Positions 23,541 through 36,110 of a stretch of 64,000 nt of DNA are shown here, piece after piece. The position numbers and the translations under genes were made by a program. The DNA is taken from positions 1 through 64,000 of the forward strand of contig NC_088939.1 of the NCBI RefSeq assembly GCF_033473495.1, given 5' to 3'. The notes beneath the pieces were generated by a model that was not told the DNA's origin, did not search any database, and worked only from the letters and a program-made list of their open reading frames with translations. Origin of the DNA: Cercospora beticola (Eukaryota > Ascomycota > Dothideomycetes > Mycosphaerellales > Mycosphaerellaceae). Each line of letters starts with the position of its first letter. Position 1 is the stretch's first letter.

Positions 23541-25185
23541 AGCACCAGACTGGCTGTCACAAGTAAACAAGGCGTGCTTCAGGCCCTTAGTGGTCTTTTT
23601 GTTATTTGTAAGGATGATGATTTAATTGTTTGATTTATAAGGGCGATTGGAAATGCAGTAAGCTCGATTGGAAAGACGGTAACTTACGCAGGGCTGCTTT
23701 AAAATCAGCACGATACGGAAAAAAGGCTATATATTCACTCGCTTTGTGCTACCTTAGAGTAGCCGTGCAATCTACTATTCGCCCGCCTTCATTCGAATAC
23801 TATTTCGTCTGCTCTCGCTGAATTCTTTTTTGAGACCTCCCCTCTCCTATCAATATGTTTTACAGATTCTTATACGTCGCATCTTGTTTGTAGCCTAGCT
23901 GCTAAGGTACCACAACAGATGGCGTAGTGGAACACCACTTCTGCCACCACCTAATAGAAAAATACCTGCACGAGACGACATCTCCGCTGGCGATCACGCC
24001 ACCCTCGTGCGCTGCTCAGCACAGTATGGATTTCATCTACACGGCCAGTCGACACGGCAAGTTAAGGTAAACTCGTGTAGGCAAATCGCATGCGGAAACC
24101 TGTTCGTGCAGGTCTACGCTACTGCAGAGAAGGCGTCAGATCTTAGCAAGACGAGGCACTTAATCGAGAGCGAAGGGTAGAAGAGCTCTGTGCCATTTCA
24201 GAAGCTGGACCAATGGGAATTCCGGCGGAGTTGTATGAGATATTTCGGAAGGGAACAGCATTTGCTCTCTGCACCACGCCTGCGAGCGTCAGGTCACTCA
24301 AGAAGTATCATCGGCTTCTGCCGCAATCTGTCTTCCTACCGTCTTTCTGCTTGAACGTGTTGCCTCCTCCAGTCACATTACACACTCCGATGCCTGTCGG
24401 ACGGCACACAGGGAACGGAAGATGCTCCGACGGGACTTCGATACGTCCTCAGTACATGGCAAGTGCACATGTATTCAGAAAGTCAGATGGTATTCCCACT
24501 CGCGCATGCCAAAATCAGCAGCAATGCAAGCGAGCTCCGATCGGCGAACATATTTGGGGCATTCGTGCCTCGAGCCAAGCACGCCAAGCTGAACTTATGG
24601 ACGCTTGAGATACCAAGCACCGTATCCCGGCGACATCGAAGTTGAATATGGAGAATCATTCGCCGAGTAGATGCAGCGTTATTCCCGTGAGCGCATGTCG
24701 CCGCAACTGTGCAGTACGTTGCGATCGCTGAAAATGCAGCACAGATGCAACGTTACAAACACTACAATGAGGATTCAACCGGGCCCAGAGCTCACTACGA
24801 ATTCGAACGACTCTACGAGCGACCTAGAGTCTTGGCATCCAACATATGGGGGTAGACAACTCTGCTCACGGACGACTAGAGATCACATAGCGAGAATCTA
24901 GACTCCGCTTATGCTTGCACAAGCATGTTATCCCAGAATAGCTCCACAGGTTCACGAATGTGGCATATTGAACGCAGTCCAGACCTCGCTCACAATCCAA
25001 TATGCCGAGGAATTTCCCATAAGTCGGTCACAGTACAGACCGGCAACTTCACCTTCGCACCGCATCTCACAATTCATGACCATGAGAGTGCGAATACAAG
25101 AACAATAGTCAGTCACTCAAACCAAAGTCACACAACCCATCTACCACACTTCCACCTCACAGCAACAACATCAGTCGACGACATC
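23541..25185. other. Intergenic, no gene recognised
   Basis: Frames up to 131 codons (24213-24608 plus) show no motif. AT content rises at 23580-23860 but CA and TG are common, so this is not RIP. Confidence 0.4.
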
Positions 25186-25614
25186 ATGAAAGCTTTCTCA
25201 TGCATCTTCACAGCCCTCTGGGCCCTTATCTCAACAGTCTACGCTGCACCCCAACCCATCCCCGATCCCTTCCTAGGCTTCAACGCAATGGGCTGGTCAG
25301 CGAAGATCTTGGCATATTGCAACAGAGGATGGGGAGGTGATGGCGGGTGCGAAGCGAAAGGATATTGTATGAAAGTCGAATGCCTGGCTCAAATTGTGGA
25401 TGCTGACGACTGATACAGATACATTCTGCTGCAAGCAAGACTATGGCGGCCAGTTTGTGCATTCCAAATTTGTGAGTGATCAGATGCACTGATCCGAGAT
25501 CATATCTCTTGGCTTCTCGGGTGTACAAGCTGACGATTGATGTGATTTTAGAAAGCGATTAATGCTGGATTGGGAGGCTGCGCGGATGGTGGCACAATTC
25601 TGTGTGCGGAGTAG
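25186..25614 (+). CDS. Small secreted cysteine-rich protein, GWGG family member 1
   Basis: Three exons: join(25186..25366,25419..25471,25552..25614), 98 aa. A signal peptide (about residues 1-20) is followed by YCNRGWGGDGGCEAKG, then TFCC across intron 1, GGQFVH in exon 2, and AGLGGCADGGTILC in exon 3: six cysteines. The gene at 26845-27262 has the same exon pattern, with exons 2 and 3 of identical length (53 and 63 bp) and matching phases, which confirms the splicing (donor GTATGA at 25367, donor GTGAGT at 25472). No named family recognised; a disulfide-stabilised secreted peptide, candidate effector. Confidence 0.8.
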
Positions 25615-26844
25615 ATAAGAGCATGTATAGCTTTTACGCAGTTGGCGGAGTGCAATTGCGATGACGACGCCGCTGATGGACATGAGTATCGGGCACGGTC
25701 TACGAAGGATTGTTTTGAGTCCGTGATGCTTGGCTCAGGCAGAGCTTGAAGAATCTTACTCACTTGTATTTATGAAGAATTTTTATGCCTAGCAAAGGCC
25801 AACTTTGTTACTTTCAGTTCACAGGTGCGATGGTAAATTCTTTTACTCGATCAAAGGATGTGCGCAAGGCATTCATGATAGTAGCCAACTGAGGGGGCAA
25901 GGGACTTCTCAGCAATCCGCTAAGTGGTAGGGGCAGCCTCATATATTCTCTTTCGACTTCCGACGGAGCCGATGAGAGCAGATTCAGCCAATGCTGATGC
26001 ATACTCAGTTCAGAGCTGTGCTTCGATTAAAGCATGGATGGTCGATACTGGAACCTTTGTCTACAAGTTCGCACAGCAGACCCGTTGCAAACCCTACTGA
26101 AAGCATAGCTTTCGAGTTCGATGCTTACATTCTTTTTCACGAGGGACAGATGTAGGAATGTGTACTTTGGGCAACGCACCAGACAGACGCAGCATATTAT
26201 TCGGAGCCGAAATCGAATATAGGGCACTTGTACTGAAACTGATCACGCGACCGCACGAGTGATCTGAAACATCTACATCACGGCATGTTTCTCGGTGAAT
26301 TCAGGAAGCCAGACATCAGTCCAGAGATAGTATAGGGAGCTCGGAAAGACATCAAGTTGATGGCCGACCATGCACTGTTAGGTGTTCGTCCCGCGCTTGC
26401 AGGAATTCCACGAACGGTATGCGTGCACAGTCTGGAACAGCGTCACCGAGTTTTGCATACAAATGCCCGAAATACTTCGGGCCGAAGGTTCACGTGTTTT
26501 GGTGCGTTACTAAGAACACCTGAGACGGCTAACAGCTAGTCTAAGAGATCAGTAATCACACAGACTAACCAGAAGCATACAACGCAGATCTTTATCAGTT
26601 GATGCTACAGTGTTGCGGACGCGATATGACAGATTCTGAATATGCCGAAGACGTTCAATGCTAACGGAAAGAGAGATGGCAGGGGACTCGCGCTATGATA
26701 AGAACTGCGAAGCGATAAGGAGGGGATTGAGCAATGGTATAAGAGCCCAGACGAAGGCAGGGAAGTATTGCTTCATCAGATCGTCTCGTTACTGTCATTT
26801 GTTTATTATCACCTTACGCTTACGACGTTTCGATCAAGAGCATC
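25615..26844. other. Intergenic between the two GWGG-family genes
   Basis: No gene recognised. A TATA-like TATAAG at 26738-26743 lies 107 bp before the next start codon. Confidence 0.4.
26738..26743 (+). promoter_or_regulatory. Probable TATA box of the 26845 gene
   Basis: TATAAG 107 bp before the start codon of the second GWGG-family gene. Confidence 0.35.
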
Positions 26845-27262
26845 ATGAAGGCCACTTTCATCATCTTCGCTGCTCTCTGGGCAATGGTGGTTGCTGCCCC
26901 AAGCCCCAAGTCAAGGAAGAGCAAAGGCCGTAAGGGCGGATCGTCAAGTGGCACAACTTACTACTGTAATCGGGGATGGGGAGGCAATGGTGGCTGCGAA
27001 GCATTGGGTAAATGTATGAAGCAGGCAAGCACCCTCCCCATAATCCATGTAATGCTAACGAAGGTGGTTGTGTACAGTCACATTTTGCTGCAGTACAGCC
27101 GAAGGCGGGCAATTCGTTCATGAGAAAGGCGTAAGTGGTTCACAACAGATCCAGTGTGGTACTCACGGAGACAAGCATGCTGACTATTAATTTGTTCAGG
27201 ATGCATACAACGCTGGGCTGGGAGGATGTGCGGATGGCGGCGTGATCATGTGTGCGTCGTAG
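26845..27262 (+). CDS. Small secreted cysteine-rich protein, GWGG family member 2
   Basis: Three exons: join(26845..27013,27078..27130,27200..27262), 94 aa. Signal peptide MKATFIIFAALWAMVVAA, then a basic linker (KSRKSKGRKGG), then the conserved core: YCNRGWGGNGGCEALG, TFCC, GGQFVH, AGLGGCADGGVIMC. All six cysteines align with the gene 1.2 kb upstream. The basic linker is absent from member 1, which has a proline-rich and hydrophobic stretch there, so the pre-core region evolves freely. Same strand, so a tandem duplicate. Confidence 0.82.
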
Positions 27263-29179
27263 AGAAACACCCAAGTCTCAATTGGAATGGTCTGCTCTAA
27301 ACGTGCTAGCCTGTCCACGGAACATGAAAAGCGTCTCAAAACGGAAGGAAACCAATTTCAATTGAGGAGTTACTATCAGCAAGCATTGTTCCAGTCTTTA
27401 ATGTAACACAGGCATACTTTTAGCAATGGCGTATTGGATCGGATTAGCACATAATTCATGAGTTCAGATCGTAGTTATGTTCGGTATTTCTGCAAAAGAG
27501 CCGAGGAAAGTGTCTGCATAGAGCCTTGGGCGGCGGTCGCTACAGTTGCAATGGAGAACATCAGCAGAATATGTACATGTAAACAGATCGGGGATGCCAT
27601 AGCTCACAGCCGTTCAGCCGTAGGAAACTTTGTACCACTCTGGTGACCGAAGCTCCGTACATCATGCAAGTTCTTCAGAGAAAGCTGCTCCCCTCGTCGA
27701 GTTTTCATGCCCTGGAACAGCACACAGGACTGTTGCGAAGGATCGTCATCCCGTCCCCAAATCGAGAGCGAATCTTCGATCAATGCAACGTATTCTGCTC
27801 GAGTTGCGAACAAATGACGACTGCGGGAAGGAAGAAGGACGAGCGTGCAGCCCAATAGTCTTGCATTTACATCGAGGATGAGAGCTGCCTGTTTGTGACA
27901 ACATTCTTTCCTTGCACACGCAAACGATTCCGTAGGATTCTCCTAGTTGTGTGGAAGAGAACAGAATGAGCAAAGTGAGTGGGCAGAGTCGTATATTCAA
28001 TGAGAGCCTGTTGCACCAGCGTTGCCCTTTCAGGACCGAGATTCTGCAGTGTTCATCCAAAAGTCTGTCGAGTTGATTTCAAGTGTTAGGTATTTAGTGA
28101 AAATGCGGCCACGCGAGTACACCTAAATGCAGATATGTGGCAATATATGCACAAGCCTTTCGTTTTGCTTCGGGATCCATTGTTGTGCCAGAAGTGGTAG
28201 TGGAGTACGAACATCGCCTGGTCGAGAGAGCGTTGGAAGGTCCATCTTGTGCTGTGGGTAGTCGCGTTGGCGAGCCGGCTATCAATCTCATCTGTCGATT
28301 AGAAGCAAGATTCTGAGACACCAAAGAGTCGATTTCACCTGTTCACGAACGTACCGAGAGCTACAAATTCGATCAGAGTACAAACTGAGCTTAGCATGGG
28401 CCTGCAATGATACAACATAATTGATTATCCTAACGATAGAAATAATGTGGCAGTGGCTACTGCTCACGGCTAGCGGGCGGCCTCCCAGCATTCCTCGAAT
28501 CCTCTTCCTACTTTCAAGGAAGCCTCACTGCCACATTAGTGAGGGGAGCATAGTACATGTATCACACAGCACGTCTGTATCCGTCTTGGGAAGTCTACGC
28601 CTCGCCAAGGGACGCGGCTTTCGAGCCGGCCATCAGGATTCGAGGATTGTAAATATCTGTGCTATCAAAGCGAAGTCGTCGACCGGTGAGGCTCTCTGGA
28701 CCATGCACCCCAGCGTCGATCAATTTCGGGCCCATGACTTACATACAGATCGACGAATTGAATTCGATGCCAACGGCTCGCAAGCCGGTGAGAAAATGTC
28801 GTGTAACCGGGCGCATGCCCCATGGGGATATCTGACTGACGTTCTCATGCCCGACAGCCTGGCACGCGGGCTGGAATTGGCACGAATTCGGACTGCGCCA
28901 CTACTCACTGGCGATTTCAAGCGAAGTCATGCGCATTGCTTGGAAGCACTGTGCCACTGGTATATTTAGGCGTGTTGGAATATTTTCGAGCCGCGGCGAC
29001 TATGCTACACGGCCCAGATCGATGATAAAAGGTCATCCAACGGGCATATCTCGAACACTTAAATGGTCTGCTCTCGCACACTAAGATTCATCTCGACATC
29101 ACACAGCTTTCTCCTCGTTTGAGCAGCCCCAATCAGACACCATATCACGATTCACTGCAGCAGTGAACTTGACATCACC
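27263..29179. other. Intergenic, no gene recognised
   Basis: The longest frame is 28421-28969 (+), without signal peptide, motif or splice support. Nothing else seen in about 1.9 kb. Confidence 0.4.
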
Positions 29180-29873
29180 ATGACCCCAATATTCAGCATC
29201 TTCGCTCTCGTGGCATCCTTCACCTTCGTTGCGGGCCTCCCGAGCGGTGAACCCCAAAGTCTACCATCCATCTTCGAGCGCCAAGGTGCTGGCCGACGTT
29301 CCACGGAGCTCGTTGGTAACGGCAACCCGCACCAGAACTTCAAGAATGTGCAGATTACCGTAAGCCTCGCGATGTTGATGTCAATTGGAAAGCCCCACGC
29401 AGCAACGCTAACTCCAGTCTCACAGGGCACACTAAGATGTGACTCAGCAGAGACCTGCACAAAAGTCCACGCCGAGGGAGAGAGCGTCAATGTGGGATTC
29501 GAAGCTGGCGTCACGCCAGTGTCCTGGATCAATGGCGGCTTCTCCGTGTCTAAGAGCTTCAGCACCGAGCAGGCATCCGAGTGTCAGGCAGTCAGAGGGC
29601 AAGCTGTCTGCGTCTGGCAGCGAATCGCGTACACTGCTGTAAGTTGGTTTCGCGCTCAGACCGCCGCGATATCTATACCAGAAAGCTGACCCACTGTCAC
29701 AGTACACCGTCCGAAATGTTCGATGCTCGACGAATGGTTGCTTCAAAGACGGCGAACCATACGTGATCAAATCTCCCAACAAGGGTCAAACAGAAGACTA
29801 CTGCGTCGTCAACGCATGCCGCGGTATTGGCCAAGGCTACTGGGAGAAAACCTCTATTGCAGGCGGTCCATAA
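29180..29873 (+). CDS. Secreted cysteine-containing protein of unknown function
   Basis: Three exons: join(29180..29359,29426..29638,29703..29873), 187 aa. Intron 1 (66 bp, CTAAC branch, CAG acceptor) is a multiple of three and could be read through, but the spliced junction NVQIT/GTLRCD is smoother; intron 2 is 64 bp, GTAAGT to CAG. A signal peptide (about residues 1-19) is followed by a propeptide-like LPSIFERQGAGRR with a basic end, then a mature domain with about eight cysteines including VRNVRCSTNGCF and YCVVNACRGIGQGYW. Extracellular, about 150 mature residues. No family name recognised. Confidence 0.75.
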
Positions 29874-30629
29874 ACGGCCACACGAACGCAGGTGAAGGAA
29901 AGAGCGTGAAGCACACATGGAAGAAGGACTGCAACGTTCTTTATCATCGATCAATACTAGATACGGAGCTTGGAATGAATTCTCTTGGCGCTGTGGTCTA
30001 CTTAGAGCTTACAAGACGCGCGATACTCGAGTCTTCTGCTAGAAATCACTTCGACTTCCGACCGTGTCAGATGCCATCGTGCGAGAGCTCGAAATGTGCG
30101 CTAGCTGTCGTGGTGCAATTTCGACTCAGATATTTATTCAGCCGCTGTCAAGCTAATCCCAATTTGGGCAGGAGGATGGAGAGGTTCTCATTCGAGGCTC
30201 TCAGTTTGGGTCAAAACTTTCGATCGACATGCTTAATGCAGAATGTACAGCTCTAGACTGGGGAGAAAATTTGCACAGAACACAGGATCGTGCAGGACAG
30301 CGACTGATTGCTCTCTTCCATCCCGCTGTCCCCTCTTCAGCTTATGCACACGGCTTGAACTTCGACGAATCACGAACAGAACCAGGCGAGAATGTGGCGC
30401 ATGTGGCTTCCCATGGGAAGACTATCAGGCGTCGACCTTCTCAAGCTAATACTGTTCCAGACTTCATCAGCAGATGCCACTGCATCTCCTTTGGAGCGAT
30501 GGCTTGAACGCAATTTGCAGCATGTCCGCCATTGGGCTTTTTAACACCAAGCCTCCCCCGACTGTGCTTGTCTTCGGACGTCGCACCCTTTCCACCGCAC
30601 CTTTCGCTGCCTCCTCTGTACACATCGTC
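29874..30629. other. Intergenic, no gene recognised
   Basis: Short overlapping frames only. Right end should hold the promoter of the WSC gene. Confidence 0.4.
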
Positions 30630-32302
30630 ATGTGGCATCTGCTGCTAGTCGCAGCCGGTTTCGGCACAGCAGCAGCGCAAGCGGTGCAGCCGTGCGACGT
30701 TCGAGACTACTCGTTCGCGTACTGGTATGTCCGAGAGCCGTGTCTCTGAGCCACAACGCGTTTGAAAGGCACCTAATGATCCAATTAGTCTTCCAACAAA
30801 TGATGGGCTAGGACCTGGGAATTTTGGCACCTTTCCTCCCAACGGAAACACCCTAGATGCTTGCGCTGAGTATTGCAAGGTGGACCGGTACCCATACTTC
30901 TTGTATGGAAGTATTGACCAAGGTGTTCCCTATTGCTATTGCTCTCCTTCGATACTGTCTGTCGATCCTGTCGACCCCGCCCGCTGCAATCAACCTTGTC
31001 CAGGTAATCCCACTGAAATATGCCGCGGTGAAGGTGTTGGGGTAAGTGCTACATATCGTGCATTCAAATTTCTTGTCCAAGAAGAAATCGTGTTAACATC
31101 AAGCGATAGTCGTTGTATGTGAACAATTGCTTCGAGCCAAATCCAAACACAGCGGTGGTGGGGCCATTGTAAGAGTACACAACCCTCGAAGAAGTCATTG
31201 CGATTGCTGATTTCTTGCCCGAGTGCAGCGGCTACATTGGATGTTTCGATGGCGTCGTTGAGGACACGCTTCTCGATCTATTAGGGCCGATAGTCAACGC
31301 CGGAGAGTCCGCATCTCTCGAACAGTGTCGCTCGAAATGTAGCGGCGAACTGTTTGTAAATGTTGGCTACTTCGCCATTCAGCGCAGTGACTCCTCGGGG
31401 TCGCCGGGAGCTCGATGCGCGTGCGGGGAGGAGCTCAACCCGGAACGGTATGAAGCTGCCGACAGTCGATGCACTGCGCCATGTCCTTCGGGTGGTGGAT
31501 TCTGCGGCAATCCGACCAACGGTGTCAACGTGTATAGCCAGTCGGCAGCCCCATTTGTCGCCGCCAGTCGCTCGTGCACTAGCCTGGTGACTACAAGCAC
31601 AACCACACCTGCGGAACTGATTGGCACCGAGACCGCGACCAGCACCACGACGACTACTGTGGATCAACCCGCCGTCACGAGCACCTGTGCGACTTCCACC
31701 GCGACAGCGACTCAGGCCTCTACTGTGACCGCTTCTACCACAGTGACGGTTGCAAAGCCCAAGACCTCGACGTGTTACAGGACAGTTACCCGAACCATAA
31801 CATCGACCTGCCGCCCCCCCAAGACGCGATACGCTCGGGATAGCGATCATGTCTCGATTTTTGCACGCCAAAACGCTGACGTCGGAACATGCACGGTGAG
31901 TTCGCACCACAGCGCCAGCGACCAAGCAAGACAAGACATCCTCGCTGACCCAAATGTTCGTCGACAGGTGTCGAACGGAGAAGTGACAACTTCCACGATC
32001 AGCTTCTTCGTCACAACCTCTACTACCACCGCCACGATCACAGCGACTAGGCCTGCTGATGTGGTAAGTTTCACTGTCAGCACCTCCTGTCCCTGCTGTC
32101 ATGTCTGACTCCCTCGTCACAGATCTGCAACACGGCGACGTCGACTATAACAGTCACAAATCCCACGACAACGACGACGACTGCAACGGTTACAAAGAAG
32201 GGGAAGACCATCACGACCACGAAGAAGAAGACAGTGACAGCCACGAAGTATCCACGTCATGCGCCTACTTGCAAGAAGAAGAAGAGCGCAGGTTACTATT
32301 GA
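30630..32302 (+). CDS. Secreted WSC-domain protein with Thr/Ser-rich stalk
   Basis: Proposed join(30630..30724,30789..31041,31110..31168,31229..31895,31968..32063,32123..32302), 449 aa. Signal peptide (MWHLLLVAAGFGTAAAQA), then two WSC-type carbohydrate-binding modules: the first with CAEYCKVDRYPYF, YCYCSPS and CNQPCPGNPTEICRG; the second starting GYIGCFDG with CRSKC, RCACGEELNP and CTAPCPSGGGFCGN. A Thr/Ser-rich stalk with TST and TVT runs follows, then a lysine-rich tail. No transmembrane helix, so this is probably a wall-associated or secreted glycan-binding protein, not a Wsc stress sensor. The fourth intron (31896-31967, 72 bp) leaves the frame open if retained, so it is less certain. 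Confidence 0.8.
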
Positions 32303-33675
32303 ATGTGGACTTGAGCTCCATATGACCTAGCTATAACAGTGACTATATCTGGCGAGTTGCGATATGGAAGTGGAATAGTGTGAATGGAAGTTTCGAAAGC
32401 TAAAGGCCTTGGATTCAATGTCACCAGAACAGTCCGGGAACCATGAAACGACTTGATACCGTTGCGAGACGTACCGGAGCTATGTGCAGTAAGCTTACTG
32501 GTCGACAGTTTTCGAGAACTTCAGAAGTGAGCGTACACATTCCTGGACTCTTTGCTTGGCCATGTGTTAACGAGCTTCCATTTCGGGGAAATTGAAGGGG
32601 TTCTATCGAGACCGCTCGAGGAAGGGTGTGAGGTTGTATTCTTGGGCCGGTGACTCATCATGCATCTCTGATACGATGCCCGAAGAGGCTGACTCGGTCT
32701 CAGCGGGCAAGAAGGGTTATAAACCAAGGCTAAGGTGACTTGCTTCATCGAGCGAATTTCCCGCGATGGCAATCGTCCTTGTTCACAAGCTGTGGTGCAA
32801 GCTATGCAGAGCCATTCCGTCTTACTTCTCCAGCAACTCTACATGCTGCTGTTCGGATTACTGTCAAACCAGTCTCGAAGATATGTATTGCCGATCTTTC
32901 CAACTGCGAAGCAGAATACGCCCATTTTTTCCCTCTCGGTCTGGTGGAAAAGAAGTATGCATCCCAGTCCAGTGCTTCTCGCCAGAGGCTGCAGAGAACA
33001 TACCTTGTGGAATTCGGGCTTTCGATTCGGAGCCAAACGCTTGTCGTAAGCCGCGAGTAGAACTAGTCATGTTTGTTGTAGTCAGCACGCATGCAAACAG
33101 CTTGTCAGCTTTCCATTGGCCACAAACTCGATAGCCGCCACGGGACTTCTGGCGACGATACTACTGGTGCGATACACTGACCTTCAACTCCTTCATGGCC
33201 TTCATGGTCCTAGTCGTACGTGGTGCCGGTGCCATGTCTTCCCACTATGTCTCATCTCGACTTTCCCAGCTCGATATGAGCGGACAGTAATGCGCGGACA
33301 AGTCATATATCGAACTCGGACCTGCGGAAGCATCAGCGATGCCCAGACGATTCTCAGCACGTCTGAAGCTTTAAAACCTTGGCCGCACGTTGTTCGACAG
33401 GCATACCGTAGTATGTCAGACAAGGGTGGGACCATCGGCAGTTGATCCCAACGAATAAATGCCATTGTTCTGGCGAAGTACGTCCCAGCAAGATGGTCAC
33501 TGGATTACTGTGACTAGCTTGATCATCCGAATGGCAGGTCACTGTCCCGCGGGGCGAGCTTTTGTGCTCAATTTTCACAAACATAAAAGTGCATATCTTG
33601 ACTAGCTCCGCTTCTGACAGTATAAAGAGTGTTTCCAATAACTTCCTCTAGGACACGTGAAGGAATTGACCTTGT
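32303..33675. other. Intergenic, possible gene remnants
   Basis: Three overlapping + frames at 32735-33134 and one at 33116-33445 are open but none has a motif I can name or a convincing splice model. Confidence 0.3.
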
Positions 33676-35341
33676 ATGATGCTCTCACTCGATCGACTTA
33701 TATACGGCGTGCTCATCGCGCTGGTAATATCCTTCTTGATACGGCTAGCTCAGGACTATCGCCGGGTCTTACGCTTGCGAAAGCAGCTACCGCCAGGCCC
33801 ACTGTCTCTGCCGTTGCTCGGAAACTACTTTCACATGCGGCAGAAGCGACCATGGATACGCTGGGAACAGCTTGGCATACGGTACAAGTCGGCCATGATC
33901 ACACTTTGGAATGGACATCGTCCGGTGATCGTGTGCAACGATGCGTGGTGTATCTCTGATCTCTTCGAAAAACGGGCCAACATCTATTCTTCCAGACCAA
34001 GGATGGTCGTAAGTCGGCAGCGCAGGGTTTAATGCAAAGGATACTGACACCTATCACAGATGATGGGTGATTTGACAGATACCACTAACAACAATCAAGT
34101 CTGCCTGAAGTACAACGATCAATGGAGGCTGCATAGAAGACTTACAGTAAGCGATATGAATCCCTCGTATGTTTGACAAAGCATTTGAGTTAATGGACTA
34201 GCACACCGCGGTCGGGATTCAGGCCGTGAAGGAATACAGACCTTTCCAAGGTGATGAGACAAAGGTGCTGATGGAGGATCTACTTCGTCGTCCAGACGAT
34301 TACGTCGAGTCCATCGAGCGGTACTCCTGCTCAGTAGCGTCAGTCGTAGCATGGGGCAGACGTATCGACAACCTGAATGACTATGTCGCAAAGCAAGCTC
34401 TCGCCTTCATGGAAGTTGTCAACGCCGTCATTCCCGGCCAATCGATCATGGAAGTGATACCGGCAATCACCCAGCTGCCAGTGTTCCTCAATCCCTTGCC
34501 AAGATTGATTCGGTACCTCGCTCATAGACAGACCCGTTGGTTCTTTGCCTTGACTACGGAAGCGAAGAACAAAGCAGACGTCGCCAAATTCTCCGCCAAA
34601 GTTTATGAGGAATATACAGCAGGCCGCATCACCTGGAAGGAAGCTGGCAACTTGACGGCCAATCTCATCGGCGGGGGCGTGGACACTACAAGCAGTTCCA
34701 TGATCAGTATGATCCTTGCCATGTGTTGCTTCCCTCGAGCTCAACAGAAGGCGTACGAGGAGATCGAGCGTGTCGTAGGACCAGATCGGCTTCCAGACTG
34801 GGACGATGAGCTACCATACGTTGACGCTCTGGTTGAGGAGGTACTGCGATGGCGGACAGTGACTATTCTTGGCGGCATTCCTCATGCGCCTATTCAAGAC
34901 GACGAGTATCAAGGCTATGTGTTCCCAAAAGACACTTGGATTGTTGGTAATGTATGGGCCATCCATCGAAATCCTCGCGACTTTCCAGATCCCGATGAGG
35001 TTCGTCCTGAACGATTTTTGGATGAGAGAATGCCGTACCCTTCGAAGAAAGGTCACAATGCCTTCGGATGGGGGCGAAGACAATGCAGTGGTCAGCCACT
35101 GGCCGAGCAGGGGCTGCGTCTCGTGACAGCGAGGCTGTTGTGGGCTTTCAAGATCGCTCCTGGTCTCGATGACAAGGTATTTCGACGGCCATGAGAGGAA
35201 AGAATGTATGCTGACCATAGAAAGGGTGAAGAAGTCAAGCTCGATTCATTCCGCGGAACTCTCGAGTACCTGGCATTATCGAAGAAGCTGCTAGTATCGC
35301 GCGAGAGAATCTGGCAATCTATGATGGAGAGACGAAGTTGA
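33676..35341 (+). CDS. Cytochrome P450 with altered C-terminus
   Basis: Proposed join(33676..34008,34060..34146,34202..35176,35225..35341), 503 aa. An N-terminal membrane anchor (LIYGVLIALVISFLI) precedes the proline-rich hinge LPPGPLSLPLLGN. Class E P450 motifs are intact: GGGVDTTSS in helix I (about residue 300), E-x-x-R in EEVLRWR (about 352), RPERF, and the heme loop FGWGRRQCSGQ with the Cys ligand (about 427-437). It resembles fungal O-methylsterigmatocystin oxidoreductase-like P450s. After GEEVK the expected C-terminal block ending in QARFIPR is found only in another frame (about 35236-35380), so the last about 30 residues are probably frameshifted by a small deletion. Substrate unknown; no biosynthetic cluster around it. 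Confidence 0.85.
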
Positions 35342-36110
35342 CCTTGAGCAATGCGCATAAGTTCGTGACTTTGTGAGTTGAGATGAGTGTGAATCAATGC
35401 CGTTTCTGTCGAGATCGGGATATGAACGAAGAACTGTGCCAACACTTTCGTTCGTTACCCGAAACGTCGGCCAGCAAGCACGCCTTTCCCTGGTGGGCTA
35501 GGAGCTTCCTACCTCACGAGTTGGACTCGGACGAGAAGATGGTCTCAGTCTCTACGGAACAACGCGACTGCAGATATACCCTTCTCAAAATGGCCAGGGC
35601 GGCTTTTGGTCTAGCACAAGGTCTATTTCTTACTCAATGTTATGTATATAATCTGCAGGCGGCCGTGCTCGTATAGTCGTCTATCGATCCCGTACGCTGA
35701 TTTGGTGGTCGAACAACAGTTAACACGTGCGCCAAAAATTCCATCACCAAACGACACACTCGGAATCTGATTTCAAACCATCATGATGCAAGCACTCTTC
35801 GCAGAATCTATTGATCGCAATGGGGCTCATCAGATCAGGGACGCCACTCATCGGCTGTGGAAGAGGCATGTGTGCCCGCGGCGTACTTATACGCATAAAG
35901 TTGGCTTCACGTTTCACTTGACCGCCGCCTGGAAAAGTGGGCCAGGATGGAGCATTCGAGGCCAATCTTTCCGTGCCCCTCAGCAGCATATATGTGTCCA
36001 GAAGGTTGCCATCGCTATTTCTCAGCACTCGCTAAGGACATCCGGCGCTGCAACGATGGCAGCACTTTCGCGAATTTTGGCACTGTTCGTCATATTTGTG
36101 CACATTGCAG
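35342..36110. other. Intergenic, may hold the 5' exon of the next gene
   Basis: A frame at 35783-36121 (+) is open but not recognisable. The first exon of the PQ-loop-like gene should lie here and was not found with confidence. Confidence 0.35.

Noticed and set aside
23580..23860. AT-rich patch considered as a second RIP region
   Set aside because: CA and TG are frequent, so there is no RIP footprint.
28421..28969. 182-codon + open frame
   Set aside because: No start context, signal, motif or splice support; composition unlike neighbouring genes.
31281..32120. 279-codon minus-strand open frame opposite the WSC gene
   Set aside because: Antisense to a Thr/Ser-rich coding stretch whose codon bias keeps the other strand open.
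33676..35341. Secondary-metabolite cluster around the P450
   Set aside because: No polyketide, peptide synthetase, terpene or tailoring partner genes lie nearby.
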